DNA of 64,000 bases from Lactococcus sp. S-13 (GTDB lineage Bacteria; Bacillota; Bacilli; Lactobacillales; Streptococcaceae): the NCBI RefSeq assembly GCF_004210295.1, contig NZ_SDAK01000001.1, forward strand, positions 1,550,001 through 1,614,000, given 5' to 3'. Each line of letters opens with the position of its first letter. The first letter of the stretch is position 1. Shown piece after piece: positions 16,869 through 25,670 of this stretch. The notes below the pieces were generated by a model. That model was not told the origin of the DNA. It made no database searches and worked only from the letters and a program-made list of their open reading frames with translations. Both the position numbers and the translations under genes were made by a program.

Positions 16869-17177
16869 TTAGCGAAGAACGTACCAATCATAAATTATCA
16901 CGGATAATGGTGTCGCGTTGGATTGAGTTGTTTTAAGGAAAACAAGAGTGTACCCAGCATTTGCCAATTGAGGAGTATCCCAATAATTACTGATAATATC
17001 CCAATTAGGTCCGACTCCATTATGCAGAGCCTCTGCTTTGACATGACGTGTATTAACATAGCCCTGTGCAACTGCAGAGGCTTTTGGTGGATTGGCTAAT
17101 GCGGCAAGTCCAAAGCAGGAAATTCCTGCGGCAGCTAACAATAGTTGATTTTTTAAATTTAATTTTGTTGTTTTCAT
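16869..17177 (-). CDS. Small secreted protein, candidate bacteriocin or signalling product
   Basis: A 102-residue precursor with a clear Sec signal peptide: a basic N-terminus, the hydrophobic core LLLAAAGISCFGLAALA, and a probable cut after KASA (residue 35). The mature part of about 67 residues is rich in Tyr and Trp and ends in YDWYVLR. It is followed by an ABC permease and ATPase and preceded by an Rgg-type regulator, an arrangement typical of secreted-bacteriocin loci such as the lactococcin 972 type. The sequence does not show the lactococcin 972 motif, so the class is open. A 12-bp hairpin lies directly ahead of its ribosome site. Confidence 0.7.
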   Translation of the reverse strand: MKTTKLNLKNQLLLAAAGISCFGLAALANPPKASAVAQGYVNTRHVKAEALHNGVGPNWDIISNYWDTPQLANAGYTLVFLKTTQSNATPLSVIIYDWYVLR

Positions 17178-17192
17178 GATATACCTCTTTCT

Positions 17193-17223
17193 CCTAAGTC
17201 AGAAAGAAGCGTTCTGACTTAGG
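17193..17223 (-). promoter_or_regulatory. Hairpin ahead of the secreted-protein gene, possible attenuator
   Basis: A perfect 12-base stem (CCTAAGTCAGAA and its complement) with a 7-base loop, ending right at the AGGAG/GAGG ribosome region of the secreted-protein gene. The stop codon of a 7-codon mini-frame lies in its 5' arm. Confidence 0.65.
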
Positions 17224-17242
17224 CTGATGATTGTCTTCTCAT
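17219..17242 (-). CDS. Seven-codon mini-frame MRRQSSA in the leader
   Basis: ATG-AGA-AGA-CAA-TCA-TCA-GCC-TAA with an AAAGGA ribosome site 10 bases upstream. Its stop lies within the stem at 17193-17223. It may be a leader peptide controlling the downstream gene, or chance. Confidence 0.35.
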   Translation of the reverse strand: MRRQSSA

Positions 17243-17284
17243 TTTTGAGATTTCCTTTCGTTTTTTGATTTTTTCCTGCTGCGC

Positions 17285-17308
17285 TCAGTAGCTTGCGTGG
17301 TTTTCCAT
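17285..17308 (-). CDS. Seven-codon mini-frame MENHASY in the leader
   Basis: ATG followed by six codons and TGA, with GAGG eight bases upstream. It is the first possible start in the transcript from the promoter at 17348. A translated product is unproven. Confidence 0.3.
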   Translation of the reverse strand: MENHASY

Positions 17309-17347
17309 TGGTTCTACCTCGTGTTTCTTTTTGTTTGATTTAATTTT

Positions 17348-17374
17348 ATTATAGCACCGATTTTTAGAAGTCAA
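17348..17374 (-). promoter_or_regulatory. Promoter of the secreted-protein operon
   Basis: Extended -10 TGCTATAAT and a TTGACT -35 with a short 15-base spacer on the minus strand. The sub-optimal spacer suggests activation by the upstream Rgg-type protein. The leader would be about 165 bases long. Confidence 0.65.
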
Positions 17375-17401
17375 AAAAAAGGTTCAATTTGAACCTTTTT
17401 T
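17375..17401. terminator. Terminator after the Rgg-type gene
   Basis: AAAAAAGGTTC/GAACCTTTTTT stem with a 5-base loop, overlapping the last codons of the regulator gene. Confidence 0.85.
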
Positions 17402-18268
17402 CAATAAATCGCTCAACCATAGGGGAAATTCGTGGTTGGTGATGTATTTGTCATAGAATTTTTGGTAGCGTCTAGCAAGATTTTTACTGCCTTCCCAATC
17501 AAAAATCGCAATGACTTTTCGCATAGTTTCTAGTCCTTCACGGCGCTCTCCTCCTTGACCATAATAGATGTCGTAATAACCTTTTGCAAAGCGGTAGATT
17601 AGTCTGGAGTAACTGTCTTTTTCATGGCAGTAGTTTTCGGCGAGCGTTAGGCACTCTAGTGCTTCTTTTTGACTTTCTTGCTGAACGCACGCAGTAGCGC
17701 CACGACAGGCAATCTGGCAGATGATTCTGCGATAGCGGGAGCGATTGGCTAGGATTTTGTGGTGATGTTTCAAGTCTTGAACGACACTTTTTATCATGGC
17801 TGGTGAAAAGTAGCGAATGGTATCTGAGAGAATGACCAGCTCATAAAAACTAAAGATTTCAATTCCAAAGATAAAATCACTCAGCTCAAAAATATCCTTT
17901 TCTGTGAGTTGGGTGAAGTGCGATTTGGCACAAAGTGCAAGGAAATGCTCACCAGCCGCGTCGCATTGTTCTTGGATTTCTTGAAGTGCTTGGCTGTCGT
18001 TTGCCATGGCTGCCTGCTCAATCTTGCCAAAGCACATCTCATAAAAGCCATGTTTAAATGCGTTGAGGTAGTAGTCATACTCAGAAAGTTCAACGTGGAT
18101 ATACTCCAAAACTGTATCGAGTTGATCAAGGGTCAGGTAGCCTTCACCATTGAAAAAGCGGGTGAGGCTAGTCTTGGGAACGCCTGTATTTTTGATGATG
18201 TCAATAGTTTTGATCTCTTTAGCTCGACAGAGCTCTTGTAATTTCAATCCGTAGTATTGGTTAATCAT
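17384..18268 (-). CDS. Rgg/MutR-type transcriptional regulator
   Basis: A 294-residue protein with an N-terminal XRE helix-turn-helix (about residues 8-60, including SLTRFFNGEGYLTLDQL) and a long all-helical C-terminal region built of repeated hairpins, as in Rgg, GadR and MutR proteins that bind short hydrophobic peptides. I searched the flanks for a short hydrophobic pheromone gene and found none convincing. It has its own 17-spaced promoter and AAAGGG ribosome site. The secreted-protein operon starts just behind it and is its likely target. Confidence 0.85.
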   Translation of the reverse strand: MINQYYGLKLQELCRAKEIKTIDIIKNTGVPKTSLTRFFNGEGYLTLDQLDTVLEYIHVELSEYDYYLNAFKHGFYEMCFGKIEQAAMANDSQALQEIQEQCDAAGEHFLALCAKSHFTQLTEKDIFELSDFIFGIEIFSFYELVILSDTIRYFSPAMIKSVVQDLKHHHKILANRSRYRRIICQIACRGATACVQQESQKEALECLTLAENYCHEKDSYSRLIYRFAKGYYDIYYGQGGERREGLETMRKVIAIFDWEGSKNLARRYQKFYDKYITNHEFPLWLSDLLKKGSN

Positions 18269-18297
18269 TGCAAATCCCTTTCGCTGAGTTTTCTTAG

Positions 18298-18326
18298 ATT
18301 ATACAACTTTTTACGTAAAGTTACAA
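18298..18326 (-). promoter_or_regulatory. Promoter of the Rgg-type gene
   Basis: TTGTAA and TATAAT with a 17-base spacer on the minus strand. The spacer contains the imperfect inverted repeat AACTTT-ACGT-AAAAAGTT, a candidate operator. Confidence 0.75.
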
Positions 18327-18343
18327 CGGTACGACAGAAATAT

Positions 18344-18365
18344 AAAAAAGCGGTCTCCCGCTTTT
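18344..18365. terminator. Terminator after ruvA
   Basis: AAAAGCGG/CCGCTTTT stem with a TCTC loop and T runs on both strands, 24 bases after the ruvA stop. Confidence 0.8.
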
Positions 18366-18388
18366 TCTTTTGGTCTCTTTTTTGACGT

Positions 18389-18985
18389 TTATTTCATCAT
18401 GAGTTTTAGGGCTGCTTTGATGTAAGCCTCGCTGGTCAACCCTGTTTCTTGGGCTAATTTTTTCTCGATTTTCTTTAATTCGGTTGCTTTGTAGCCTAAG
18501 GCTTGGAGGGCTTCTAGGGCTTCTTCCAATGCCAGATTTCCCGCAGGGGCCATGTTATCCAAGAGCGAGATGCCGACTGTGCCAGCCGCATCGAATTTGC
18601 CTGCCAAGTCAAGCACCATTTGCATCGCCGTTTTTTTGCCGACGCCTGGAAATTTCGTCAGATATTTGATGTCATTGTTGTCAATAGCAGTGATTAAGCC
18701 TTCATTGTCAGCCGCCGCAATGATGGCCAAAGCTGATTTTGGGCCGATTCCTGAGACGCTGATCAGACGCAAGAATAAGGCTTTTTCAGCCTCGTTAATA
18801 AAGCCATAGAGCGTGTGGGCGTCTTCTCGAATCACTTGGTGAACAAAAATTTTCGCTTCGTTATTGAGTAAAGTTGACCACGCATAAGGGTTGGCAACGC
18901 TGATGAGATAGCCGATTCCTGCGACATCAAGGACGATATTGGTTGGGGAAATTTTGACCAATTTCCCAGTAAGATATTCAAACAT
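18389..18985 (-). CDS. ruvA: Holliday junction DNA helicase RuvA
   Basis: A 198-residue protein that binds four-way junctions as a tetramer and holds RuvB rings. Domain I opens MFEYLTGKLVKISPTNIVLDV. Two helix-hairpin-helix motifs follow (SGIGPKSALAI near 77, FPGVGKKTAMQM near 112), and domain III is at the C-terminus (EEALEALQALGYKATEL). It is the last gene of the mutL-ruvA unit, with two repeat copies between them. An Rgg/secreted-protein module separates it from ruvB. Confidence 0.97.
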   Translation of the reverse strand: MFEYLTGKLVKISPTNIVLDVAGIGYLISVANPYAWSTLLNNEAKIFVHQVIREDAHTLYGFINEAEKALFLRLISVSGIGPKSALAIIAAADNEGLITAIDNNDIKYLTKFPGVGKKTAMQMVLDLAGKFDAAGTVGISLLDNMAPAGNLALEEALEALQALGYKATELKKIEKKLAQETGLTSEAYIKAALKLMMK

Positions 18986-19024
18986 TTTTTACTTTTCTAT
19001 TCTAAATTTGTGCTGGATAATTAC

Positions 19025-19081
19025 GTCAGCATTTTCTCTGGAAATTTTATGCGCTGGACAATTGCGTCAGCATTTTCTCTG
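19025..19081 (-). repeat. Two same-orientation 16-bp repeat copies
   Basis: Exact copies (CGTCAGCATTTTCTCT on plus) at 19025-19040 and 19066-19081 in the mutL-ruvA gap. Each follows a similar GCTGGA(C/T)AATT(A/G)CGTCAG context, so the local unit is a tandem duplication of about 41 bases. Confidence 0.9.
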
Positions 19082-19086
19082 GCTTT

Positions 19087-21015
19087 TTAATCAAAATTTT
19101 TCCAAGTTGCCGCTTTGGAACGATGAGTTTCTTGGATTCTGCGGAACATTTTCTGAATGTCTTCGCCTGAAAAATGAACAATCGTTGGTCGTCCATGCGC
19201 ACAACTGTATGGATTTTCGCAGGTCGCAAGTTCTTTGAGCAAGGCTCTCGCAGACTCCGCATCCAAGGGATGATTAGCCTTAATCGCAGATTTGCAAGCC
19301 ACCATTGCCGCCAAATCATGCCGATATTGCTTCAAAGAAAATTCTTTTGATGAGAGAATAATGTCAATCATCTCATTGATTGAGGACTCAATTTCATTTT
19401 CTTTTAACCAAATGGGATGTTCTCTCAGAATAAATTGATTTTCTCCATATTCTTCTAAAAAAACGCCCGCTTCATGGAGCAGTGCTTTCTTCTCAGCCAA
19501 AATCAAGAAATCATTTTTCGGCAGAGTAAAAAGATAGGGCGCCAGCAAAATTTGTTGCTCCATGCTGACCTCACCAATTTTGTCCTTCCAATATTCGTAG
19601 TTGACACGCTCCTGTGCGGCGTGTTGATCCACCAGATACAATCCATCTGGCGCTTGGCACAGCAAATAAGTCGCATGAAGCTGGGCTAAATATTCCAGCT
19701 GGCCAAAAAAATTGCTCGCGCAAACCATATCGGACTTTCCGTCAGCATTTTTTCTGTGATTTTCATTGGCGTCAGTATTTTCTCTGATGATTTGAATGAC
19801 GTCAGCATTTTCTCTGCCGTCCACTGAATCCGTCAGTATTTTCGGCGCTGATGGCTGGCTCGGTGGCGACATTTTGCCTGTTGGCACCTCTTCATTGACA
19901 AAGAAATCCTGACGAACCTTGTCGTAGTACAAAGGAAAATTCTGCAACGGTAGTTCCGTTTGAACAGCCTCCTTCACTTTTTCTTGCTTTCTTCCTTGCA
20001 AATTTTCCAAAGCTTCTGGAATCAAAACACCTTCTGAAAGTGTGCTGTTCACCGCTTTTCTAATCAAAGCCATCAATTCTGCTTCCTTTGACAGGCGCAC
20101 TTCTTGCTTGGTTGGATGAACATTGACATCTGCTAAATGAGGGTCAATCTTGATCGAAATAACCGCTAGCGGAAAACGTCCCACCATAATCCGGTTACCA
20201 TAAGCTTCCAGAATTGCTCGGTTTAGCGCAAAATTTTTGATAAATCGCCCATTGATGAGAAGCGTAATGTAATTTCGGTTTGCACGCGTCAATTCTGGCA
20301 GGCTCACATAACCACTCACTTCAAAGTCCAAATCAAAAGCCTTAATCTCACGCATCTTTTTCGCAGATGAAATCCCATAAATCGCCGCAATAACCTGCCG
20401 CAAATCGCCATTGCCGGCCGTTTGCAAAAAAGTCCGCCCTTCATTGATGAGCGTAAAAGAAATCTCAGGATGCGCCAGACTCAGACGATTGATAATATCC
20501 GTGATGTGCGACAGCTCCGCCTGTAAAGATTTGATGTACTTGAGTCGGGCTGGTGTATTATAAAAAAGATTAGCTACCGAGATCTTCGTTCCCAATCGCT
20601 TTGCCAAAGGTTCAAGACTTGTGATTTTTCCACCTTTGGCTATCAATTTTGTCCCTGACTCTTCCTTCGCGACACTCGTTTCAATGGTCAATTCACTCAC
20701 TGAAGCAATCGAAGGCAGGGCCTCTCCACGAAAACCTAACGTCCGAATCCGGAATAAATCTTCTGAAGATTTGATTTTGCTCGTAGCGTGCCGGCGCAAT
20801 GCCACCGTCACATCTTCTTTTTCTATCCCCGAGCCATCATCTGTCACTTCAATCAAACTCAAACCTGAATCAACAATGCGAACAACAATTTTATGACTTC
20901 CAGCATCAATCGCATTTTCAACCAGTTCTTTTACCACACTAGCCGGTCGCTCAACCACCTCTCCAGCAGCAATTTGATTAGCGAGCGCCTCGTTTAATTC
21001 AATAATTTTCCCCAC
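19087..21015 (-). CDS. mutL: DNA mismatch repair protein MutL
   Basis: A 642-residue GHKL ATPase. N-terminal motifs are [21 protein letters not shown] and [12 protein letters not shown]. The C-terminal domain has the endonuclease motif [14 protein letters not shown], plus ACKSAIKA and CAHGRPT, so it is a nicking MutL as in other bacteria without MutH. The linker (about residues 370-435) is Ser/Asn/Asp-rich and contains three in-frame copies of the 16-bp repeat at 30-base spacing, translated RENAD, RENTD and RKNAD. It sits in the order mutS, membrane-protein gene, mutL, ruvA. Confidence 0.97.
   Translation of the reverse strand: MGKIIELNEALANQIAAGEVVERPASVVKELVENAIDAGSHKIVVRIVDSGLSLIEVTDDGSGIEKEDVTVALRRHATSKIKSSEDLFRIRTLGFRGEALPSIASVSELTIETSVAKEESGTKLIAKGGKITSLEPLAKRLGTKISVANLFYNTPARLKYIKSLQAELSHITDIINRLSLAHPEISFTLINEGRTFLQTAGNGDLRQVIAAIYGISSAKKMREIKAFDLDFEVSGYVSLPELTRANRNYITLLINGRFIKNFALNRAILEAYGNRIMVGRFPLAVISIKIDPHLADVNVHPTKQEVRLSKEAELMALIRKAVNSTLSEGVLIPEALENLQGRKQEKVKEAVQTELPLQNFPLYYDKVRQDFFVNEEVPTGKMSPPSQPSAPKILTDSVDGRENADVIQIIRENTDANENHRKNADGKSDMVCASNFFGQLEYLAQLHATYLLCQAPDGLYLVDQHAAQERVNYEYWKDKIGEVSMEQQILLAPYLFTLPKNDFLILAEKKALLHEAGVFLEEYGENQFILREHPIWLKENEIESSINEMIDIILSSKEFSLKQYRHDLAAMVACKSAIKANHPLDAESARALLKELATCENPYSCAHGRPTIVHFSGEDIQKMFRRIQETHRSKAATWKNFD
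19740..19815 (-). repeat. Three 16-bp repeats in mutL at 30-base period
   Basis: Copies begin at 19740 (15/16), 19770 (exact) and 19800 (exact), in the same orientation and the same reading frame. A fourth partial copy starts at 19831, one base out of phase. All lie in the interdomain linker of MutL. Confidence 0.9.
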
Positions 21016-21061
21016 AATAACCTCGCTTTCTTCTCCTAGAAATTCCCTTTAATTATAGCAT

Positions 21062-21083
21062 AAAAAGCGGTTGCCCGCTTTTC
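21062..21083. terminator. Terminator after the Pro-rich membrane-protein gene
   Basis: AAAAGCGG/CCGCTTTT stem with T runs on the minus strand, just upstream of mutL. Confidence 0.7.
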
Positions 21084-21092
21084 TACTTTTCA

Positions 21093-21833
21093 TCAAAAAT
21101 TATTGAAATTCAGATAATTTTCTCTCATATGAATTGAATTAACCATAAAAATCACGAAAGCAACGAGTAAAAATGCAAGCAAGACAAAAGCAACAATTCC
21201 CACAATGAAAGCAATCAAGCCGGCACGATTCCAGCCATCCATAATTTTTCGAAATTCTTCCTCATCTCGATAATGGTTCGCCGTGTTTTCCAAAGCCCAT
21301 TTTTCCCCGTTTAACCCGAAAATAATCATCCAAACAAGCGCAAAAATCCAACCAATCCAAGGAATCAACCCCAAGAGGATCAATAAGCCCAGATAAGCAC
21401 GATGTGCAATCCCGAACCACATAGTAAAGGAGAAAGCTCCCCAATTCCATTTGGTTTTAATCTCAGATTGATGTTCAGCCACTGTCCGCTCAGGAGCATC
21501 CGCATAGCTCATTTTTGAAAGGGGGGCAAGCCTTGGCTCACCAGTCTGCGCAGCCTCTCCCTCTGCTTCAGAAGGAGCCTTCTCAAAAATCAATGGCTCA
21601 ACAACATCAGGATTTTTAGTCGCTGGCTCTTCTGGAAAGGGGTTGGGCTGAATTTCTGGAATCTTCGGAGGTTCTGGGACTTCCGGAGTAAGTTTAGGCT
21701 CAGGTTGCTCTGGTGCTTCAGGCACCGGAACTAAAGTCGGTTCTGGCGCAGGTGTTTCAGGTGCTGTGGTAGGCTCAGTCGCTGGCGTTTCTTTTGGCAC
21801 TTCCTGCTCTTGAAAATCATTTCCTTTTTCCAT
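21093..21833 (-). CDS. Pro/Glu-rich membrane protein
   Basis: A 246-residue protein. The first 100 or so residues are low-complexity Pro/Glu/Thr repeats (runs like PETPAPEPTLVPVPEAPEQP). A segment starting KTKWNWGAFSFTMWFGIAHR leads into two hydrophobic hairpins (about residues 145-180 and 205-235). The WNWGAF lead-in is common in small Firmicutes membrane proteins of unknown function. The start at 21833 has AAGGAGG ahead of it. It lies between mutS and mutL but has its own ribosome site and a terminator, so it is probably not part of mismatch repair. Confidence 0.75.
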   Translation of the reverse strand: MEKGNDFQEQEVPKETPATEPTTAPETPAPEPTLVPVPEAPEQPEPKLTPEVPEPPKIPEIQPNPFPEEPATKNPDVVEPLIFEKAPSEAEGEAAQTGEPRLAPLSKMSYADAPERTVAEHQSEIKTKWNWGAFSFTMWFGIAHRAYLGLLILLGLIPWIGWIFALVWMIIFGLNGEKWALENTANHYRDEEEFRKIMDGWNRAGLIAFIVGIVAFVLLAFLLVAFVIFMVNSIHMRENYLNFNNF

Positions 21834-21973
21834 TGGATTCCTCCTTCTTACTTGAAACTTCACCTCTCACAAGCAAAGTTTTTTGGCTTCTTTCTCATTA
21901 TTATAGCGTTTTTTCTCTTTTAATTTTAACAATTCAACTCAAAGATTCAAAATCATTACCAAAAAAATTGTCC

Positions 21974-24496
21974 TCAAAGTAAATCTTTCAGTTGCCACAA
22001 GAAATTCAAAGCTTCTCTGGCCGTCATATTATCGACATTTTGCCCTTTGAGTAATTCAATGACTTCTGAGTAATTTTCATCAAAATCAAACAAACTTAAT
22101 TGCTCTTCTGGCGCTTCTGTTTTCTTGGCAGGCACTGGTTTATTTTCCAACTTCTGCAAAATCAAATCTGCCCGTTCCAATAAATCCGCAGGTAATCCAG
22201 CAATTTTGGCCACATGAATCCCGTAAGACTTATCTGCTGGGCCTGGTGTAATCTTATGTAAGAAGGTCACGTTGCCATTTTGCTCAAGTGTGGCCACATG
22301 AACATTGGTCAAACCCTCTAATTCTTGCTCTAAATTCGTCAACTCATGGTAATGCGTTGCAAAAAGTGTTTTTGCCCCGATACGTTCATGGACGTACTCA
22401 ACAATCGCTTGCGCAAGGGCCATCCCATCATAAGTCGCCGTACCACGGCCCAATTCATCGAAAACAATCAAACTTCGGCGTGTTGCTTTTTGGATGGCAT
22501 GGTTGGCCTCAGACATTTCAACCATAAAAGTTGATTCACCAGAAATCAAATTATCACTCGCGCCAATACGCGTAAAAATCGCATCAAAAATAGGAAGTCC
22601 AGCACTCTGAGCTGGAACGAAAGAGCCTACCTGAGCCATGATGACCGTCAAGGCAAGTTGGCGCATATAGGTTGATTTACCTGACATATTCGGCCCTGTA
22701 ATCAGCTGAATGTCTGTCTCTTCTGGTAATTCAATGTCATTAGGAACATATTCTTGAGCGCCCATTACCGCTTCTACCACGGCATGACGCCCTTGCTTAA
22801 TTGTCACATTTCGTGAATTTTCCGTAAGCTTCGGCCGAACATAGCCATATTTTTCAGCCACCACAGCCAAACTTTGCAAGCAGTCAATTTCCGCAATCGT
22901 TTTTGCAAGCGCCTGTAAACGAGCAATATACTGCTCTGTCTGTGCACGAACAGTCATGAACAAATCATATTCTAACAAGCTTGATTTTTCACGCGCTTCT
23001 AACATAATTTCTTCGATTTCAGTCAATTCTTTCGAGCCAAAACGTTCAGAATTTTTTAAAGTTGCTTTACGATAAAAATAGTCTGGAACGCTTTCTAGCT
23101 GACTTTGTGTGACATGGAAAAAATAACCATCTTTGCGATTATAATCAATGCGCAGTGTAGAAATTCCTGTTTTAGCTTTCTCGTCTGCTTCTAATTTCGC
23201 AATCCAAGACGCACCATTTTGCAAAGCTTCACGATATTTATCAAGCTGCTCATCAAAACCAGCTTTGATAATGCCCCCCTCAGTGATTGTCCGCGATGCA
23301 GTATCACTAATGGCTTGATTGATAAGTTGAGCAAGCTCTGGAAGATGATCCAAGCGTTTTTCTAGATCTAAGAGCTGCTGATCGCCGAGGAGTCCCAAAA
23401 TATTTTTGATGGCAGGTACATTACTCAAGGAATTCGCCAGTTGCAAAAAATCAACAGGTACAGCCTTGCCAAATGATACTCGGGAAGCCAGACGTTCCAA
23501 GTCATAAACCCCTTTTAGAGCCTCAATCAAATCCGAGCGTTCAAAGAAATGATCCAAGAAAATTTGCACAATGGTCATGCGTTTTTCAATGGCCTGCGCA
23601 GAAACGAGTGGACGCTCAATCCAAGAGCGCAGCATACGCGTGCCCATCGCTGTCTTTGTCGCATCTAAAAGCCAATAAAGCGTCCCATGTTTCTTATTTT
23701 CACGCTTGTTTGTCGTGAGTTCGAGCGAGGATTTTGTCGCAAAATCCATTTGCAAAAAATCTTTGATTTCATAATGCTCAACTTCTTGTAAATGACTCAA
23801 ATCTCGCATCTGTGTGCGCTTGACATAGGCTAACAATTTTGAAGCAACTTGATTTTCAAGCCCTGTCAGTACGGACAAATCAATGAGTAAATTTTCCGGA
23901 AAATCATACTGTTTAGAAAGCAAAAGATTCATCTGCTTTTCGAGAATCTTGGCTTGATTTTCCTCTAGCTCAAATCCGACCACGATTTCACGCGCTTTAA
24001 GCGATGCAATCTCACCTACAACCGCAGAAAAATCAGGCAACTCAGTCACTCTAAACTCACCCGTTGACAAGTCCATATAAGCCAGGGTAAATTGATTTTT
24101 AGCACAATCAATAGCTACCAAGAAATTATTATCCACTGAATTTGAATGATCAATCGTTGTTCCTGGTGTGATGACTTGGGTCACCGCCCGTTTGACAATA
24201 CCGACTGCTTTTTTAGGATCTTCCATTTGCTCAGCAACGGCGACCTTGTAGCCCAAATCAACTAACTTATCAATATAGTCTGCCGCCGCATGATGAGGCA
24301 CGCCCGCCATTGGAATAGGATGTTCCGAATTTTTATTACGCGAAGTTAATGTCAGCTCTAAAATCTGCGCTGCATTCACCGCATCTTCATAGAAAAGTTC
24401 ATAAAAATCGCCCATCCGAAAGAGCAAGAAGGCATCTGGATAATCTTTTTTGATGTCCAAATACTGTTGCATTCCCGGTGATATTTTTTCAGCCAT
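21974..24496 (-). CDS. mutS: DNA mismatch repair protein MutS
   Basis: An 840-residue mismatch sensor. The mismatch-binding motif [11 protein letters not shown] lies near residue 28, with the connector and lever domains in the middle. The C-terminal ABC-type ATPase has [14 protein letters not shown] (Walker A, near 600), the [10 protein letters not shown] signature, [13 protein letters not shown] (Walker B) and THYHEL (switch). The C-terminal tail carries the beta-clamp-binding-like segment EEQLSLFDF. It follows the YlbF-like gene by 53 bases. Confidence 0.98.
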   Translation of the reverse strand: MAEKISPGMQQYLDIKKDYPDAFLLFRMGDFYELFYEDAVNAAQILELTLTSRNKNSEHPIPMAGVPHHAAADYIDKLVDLGYKVAVAEQMEDPKKAVGIVKRAVTQVITPGTTIDHSNSVDNNFLVAIDCAKNQFTLAYMDLSTGEFRVTELPDFSAVVGEIASLKAREIVVGFELEENQAKILEKQMNLLLSKQYDFPENLLIDLSVLTGLENQVASKLLAYVKRTQMRDLSHLQEVEHYEIKDFLQMDFATKSSLELTTNKRENKKHGTLYWLLDATKTAMGTRMLRSWIERPLVSAQAIEKRMTIVQIFLDHFFERSDLIEALKGVYDLERLASRVSFGKAVPVDFLQLANSLSNVPAIKNILGLLGDQQLLDLEKRLDHLPELAQLINQAISDTASRTITEGGIIKAGFDEQLDKYREALQNGASWIAKLEADEKAKTGISTLRIDYNRKDGYFFHVTQSQLESVPDYFYRKATLKNSERFGSKELTEIEEIMLEAREKSSLLEYDLFMTVRAQTEQYIARLQALAKTIAEIDCLQSLAVVAEKYGYVRPKLTENSRNVTIKQGRHAVVEAVMGAQEYVPNDIELPEETDIQLITGPNMSGKSTYMRQLALTVIMAQVGSFVPAQSAGLPIFDAIFTRIGASDNLISGESTFMVEMSEANHAIQKATRRSLIVFDELGRGTATYDGMALAQAIVEYVHERIGAKTLFATHYHELTNLEQELEGLTNVHVATLEQNGNVTFLHKITPGPADKSYGIHVAKIAGLPADLLERADLILQKLENKPVPAKKTEAPEEQLSLFDFDENYSEVIELLKGQNVDNMTAREALNFLWQLKDLL

Positions 24497-24549
24497 TTTT
24501 TCTCTCTTCTTTTCCTTATTTTTACTGACGAATAAATTCGTCAGTAAAT

Positions 24550-24897
24550 TTATTTATTGCTTTCCAACAAAGCATTTACTTTTTGCTCAATTTCACCAGT
24601 AATATGCTGAATCAAATCATTCACATTTTCTAATTTACTGACGTAATTTTCTACCAACGGATGCTGCTTCAGCTGCTTTTCAATTTTTTGAGCCGCTTGG
24701 GAAGTTGCTTTATAAGCTTCCATTTTCCCGATTTTTTGATACAAAACCGCCTCTTTTTGCAGTTTCTTCATTTCCTCTTGAGCCTCAAAAAGTGAACTTT
24801 CAGCTCTCAAAGCTGACTCCGCCTTTTGAAAATCTTGAACATAATCTAGACTTTCAATTTTTTTAACAAGCTGTTCAACCGTTTCATCATAGGTCAT
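24550..24897 (-). CDS. YlbF/YmcA-family protein
   Basis: A 115-residue helical protein of the Com_YlbF family, with two long helices ([20 protein letters not shown] and a central [23 protein letters not shown]). B. subtilis members form the RicAFT complex acting with RNase Y. The start at 24897 has GGGGA six bases ahead; an upstream ATG four codons earlier lacks one. It precedes mutS, and the gap carries CTGACG/CGTCAG cores that form a small hairpin (24524-24545). Confidence 0.8.
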   Translation of the reverse strand: MTYDETVEQLVKKIESLDYVQDFQKAESALRAESSLFEAQEEMKKLQKEAVLYQKIGKMEAYKATSQAAQKIEKQLKQHPLVENYVSKLENVNDLIQHITGEIEQKVNALLESNK

Positions 24898-24968
24898 AAG
24901 AGTCCCCATTTTCGCATATTCTAGCTCATATTATATCACTTTTCAGTCCAAGATTCACTTTGCACCAA

Positions 24969-24998
24969 AAAGGAACCTGAGTGTTTCAGATTCCTGTT
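24969..24998 (-). terminator. Terminator after the 32-aa gene
   Basis: AGGAATCTGA pairs with TCAGGTTCCT on the minus strand with one G-T pair, followed by TTTTT. Confidence 0.7.
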
Positions 24999-25000
24999 TT

Positions 25001-25099
25001 TCATTTTTCTTGTTTCTTTTCTTTAAATGCCGCAATAATTTGTTCAATCAGTGCCACTTGTGAGACTGTAAGCCCACTTACGTCAATAGATTTTTTCAT
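25001..25099 (-). CDS. Very small protein (32 aa)
   Basis: An open frame for MKKSIDVSGLTVSQVALIEQ and 12 more residues ending KEKKQEK. The DVSGLT...ALIEQII pattern resembles the N-terminal strand-helix of small antitoxin-like or plasmid-type proteins. AAAGGAG precedes the start. A perfect 10-base inverted repeat covers the ribosome site and start codon. It is followed by a terminator and sits behind an XRE regulator. The function is unknown. Confidence 0.6.
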   Translation of the reverse strand: MKKSIDVSGLTVSQVALIEQIIAAFKEKKQEK

Positions 25100-25120
25100 G
25101 ATGAAAGCTCCTTTCATCAT
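25098..25120 (-). promoter_or_regulatory. Inverted repeat sequestering the ribosome site
   Basis: ATGATGAAAG and its exact complement CTTTCATCAT around a 3-base centre. On the minus strand the 3' arm ends in the start codon of the 32-aa gene, and the AAAGGAG ribosome site lies at the loop. It could be an RNA switch or an operator. Confidence 0.6.
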
Positions 25121-25149
25121 AGGAGTTGTAAAACTTGCGGTTTCCATAT

Positions 25150-25240
25150 AGAAAAAATGCTGACGCAACCTATCAATCAACTGGGACTATTACGTCAGCA
25201 TTTTCTCTCTTTTATTTATCTATTCGTCAGTGTTTTCTCT
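25150..25240. repeat. Three 16-bp repeat copies
   Basis: AGAAAAAATGCTGACG at 25150-25165 (15/16) faces CGTCAGCATTTTCTCT at 25193-25208 (exact) across 27 bases. A further copy at 25225-25240 (15/16) covers the last codons of the XRE gene. Confidence 0.85.
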
Positions 25241-25537
25241 TAAAGCATTCAATTGTTCAAATTCACCAACTAAGCGCAAGACAATCTGAAGTTGTTCATC
25301 CGTCAAAGTCGCCGTATTAAAAGCTTTATCATCCGAAAAACCCAACAAATAGTCAGCAGAAACATCAAAAATCTGACAGATTTTAATCAAAATCTCAATA
25401 GACGGATATTTTCGGCTGATCTCATAAGAAGAAACCGAAGCACCAACCACGCCCAACAAAGTCGCCAACTCGTTTTGAGTCATCTTTTTTTCCATGCGTA
25501 AAGCCCGCAGCTTATCGCCAAAATACTCCATTCCCAT
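25220..25537 (-). CDS. XRE-family transcriptional regulator
   Basis: A 105-residue protein with a classic helix-turn-helix at residues 8-62 (MTQNELATLLGVVGASVSSY, then PSIEILIKICQIFDVSADYL) and a short C-terminal helix. AAGGAG precedes ATG. It is divergent from a rightward membrane-protein gene, which it may control. The last residues (ALRENTDE) are encoded by a copy of the interspersed repeat, so the gene end looks re-formed by it. Confidence 0.88.
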   Translation of the reverse strand: MGMEYFGDKLRALRMEKKMTQNELATLLGVVGASVSSYEISRKYPSIEILIKICQIFDVSADYLLGFSDDKAFNTATLTDEQLQIVLRLVGEFEQLNALRENTDE

Positions 25538-25670
25538 TTTTTCACTCCTTTTTTATTAAGAGTAACAAAGAAAAGTTGCCTTTTAGTTAAACAGTTGCCC
25601 TGAACTTGATTTTAACCTTGATTTAAAATATAATGAAAGTAGATACAAAATTAAATTTGGAGAAAATTTT

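Noticed and set aside
16869-17177. Lactococcin 972-family bacteriocin
   Set aside because: The neighbourhood is similar, but the mature sequence lacks the family's Trp/Tyr/His pattern, so only a general secreted-protein call is made.
18269-18388. Short hydrophobic pheromone gene for the Rgg-type regulator
   Set aside because: Neither strand upstream of the regulator gives a short hydrophobic peptide with a start and ribosome site; the space holds only its promoter and the ruvA terminator.
19740-19846. Evenly spaced short repeats resembling a CRISPR array
   Set aside because: The repeats are only 16 bases, lie in frame inside mutL, are copies of a genome-dispersed motif, and have no cas genes or leader nearby.
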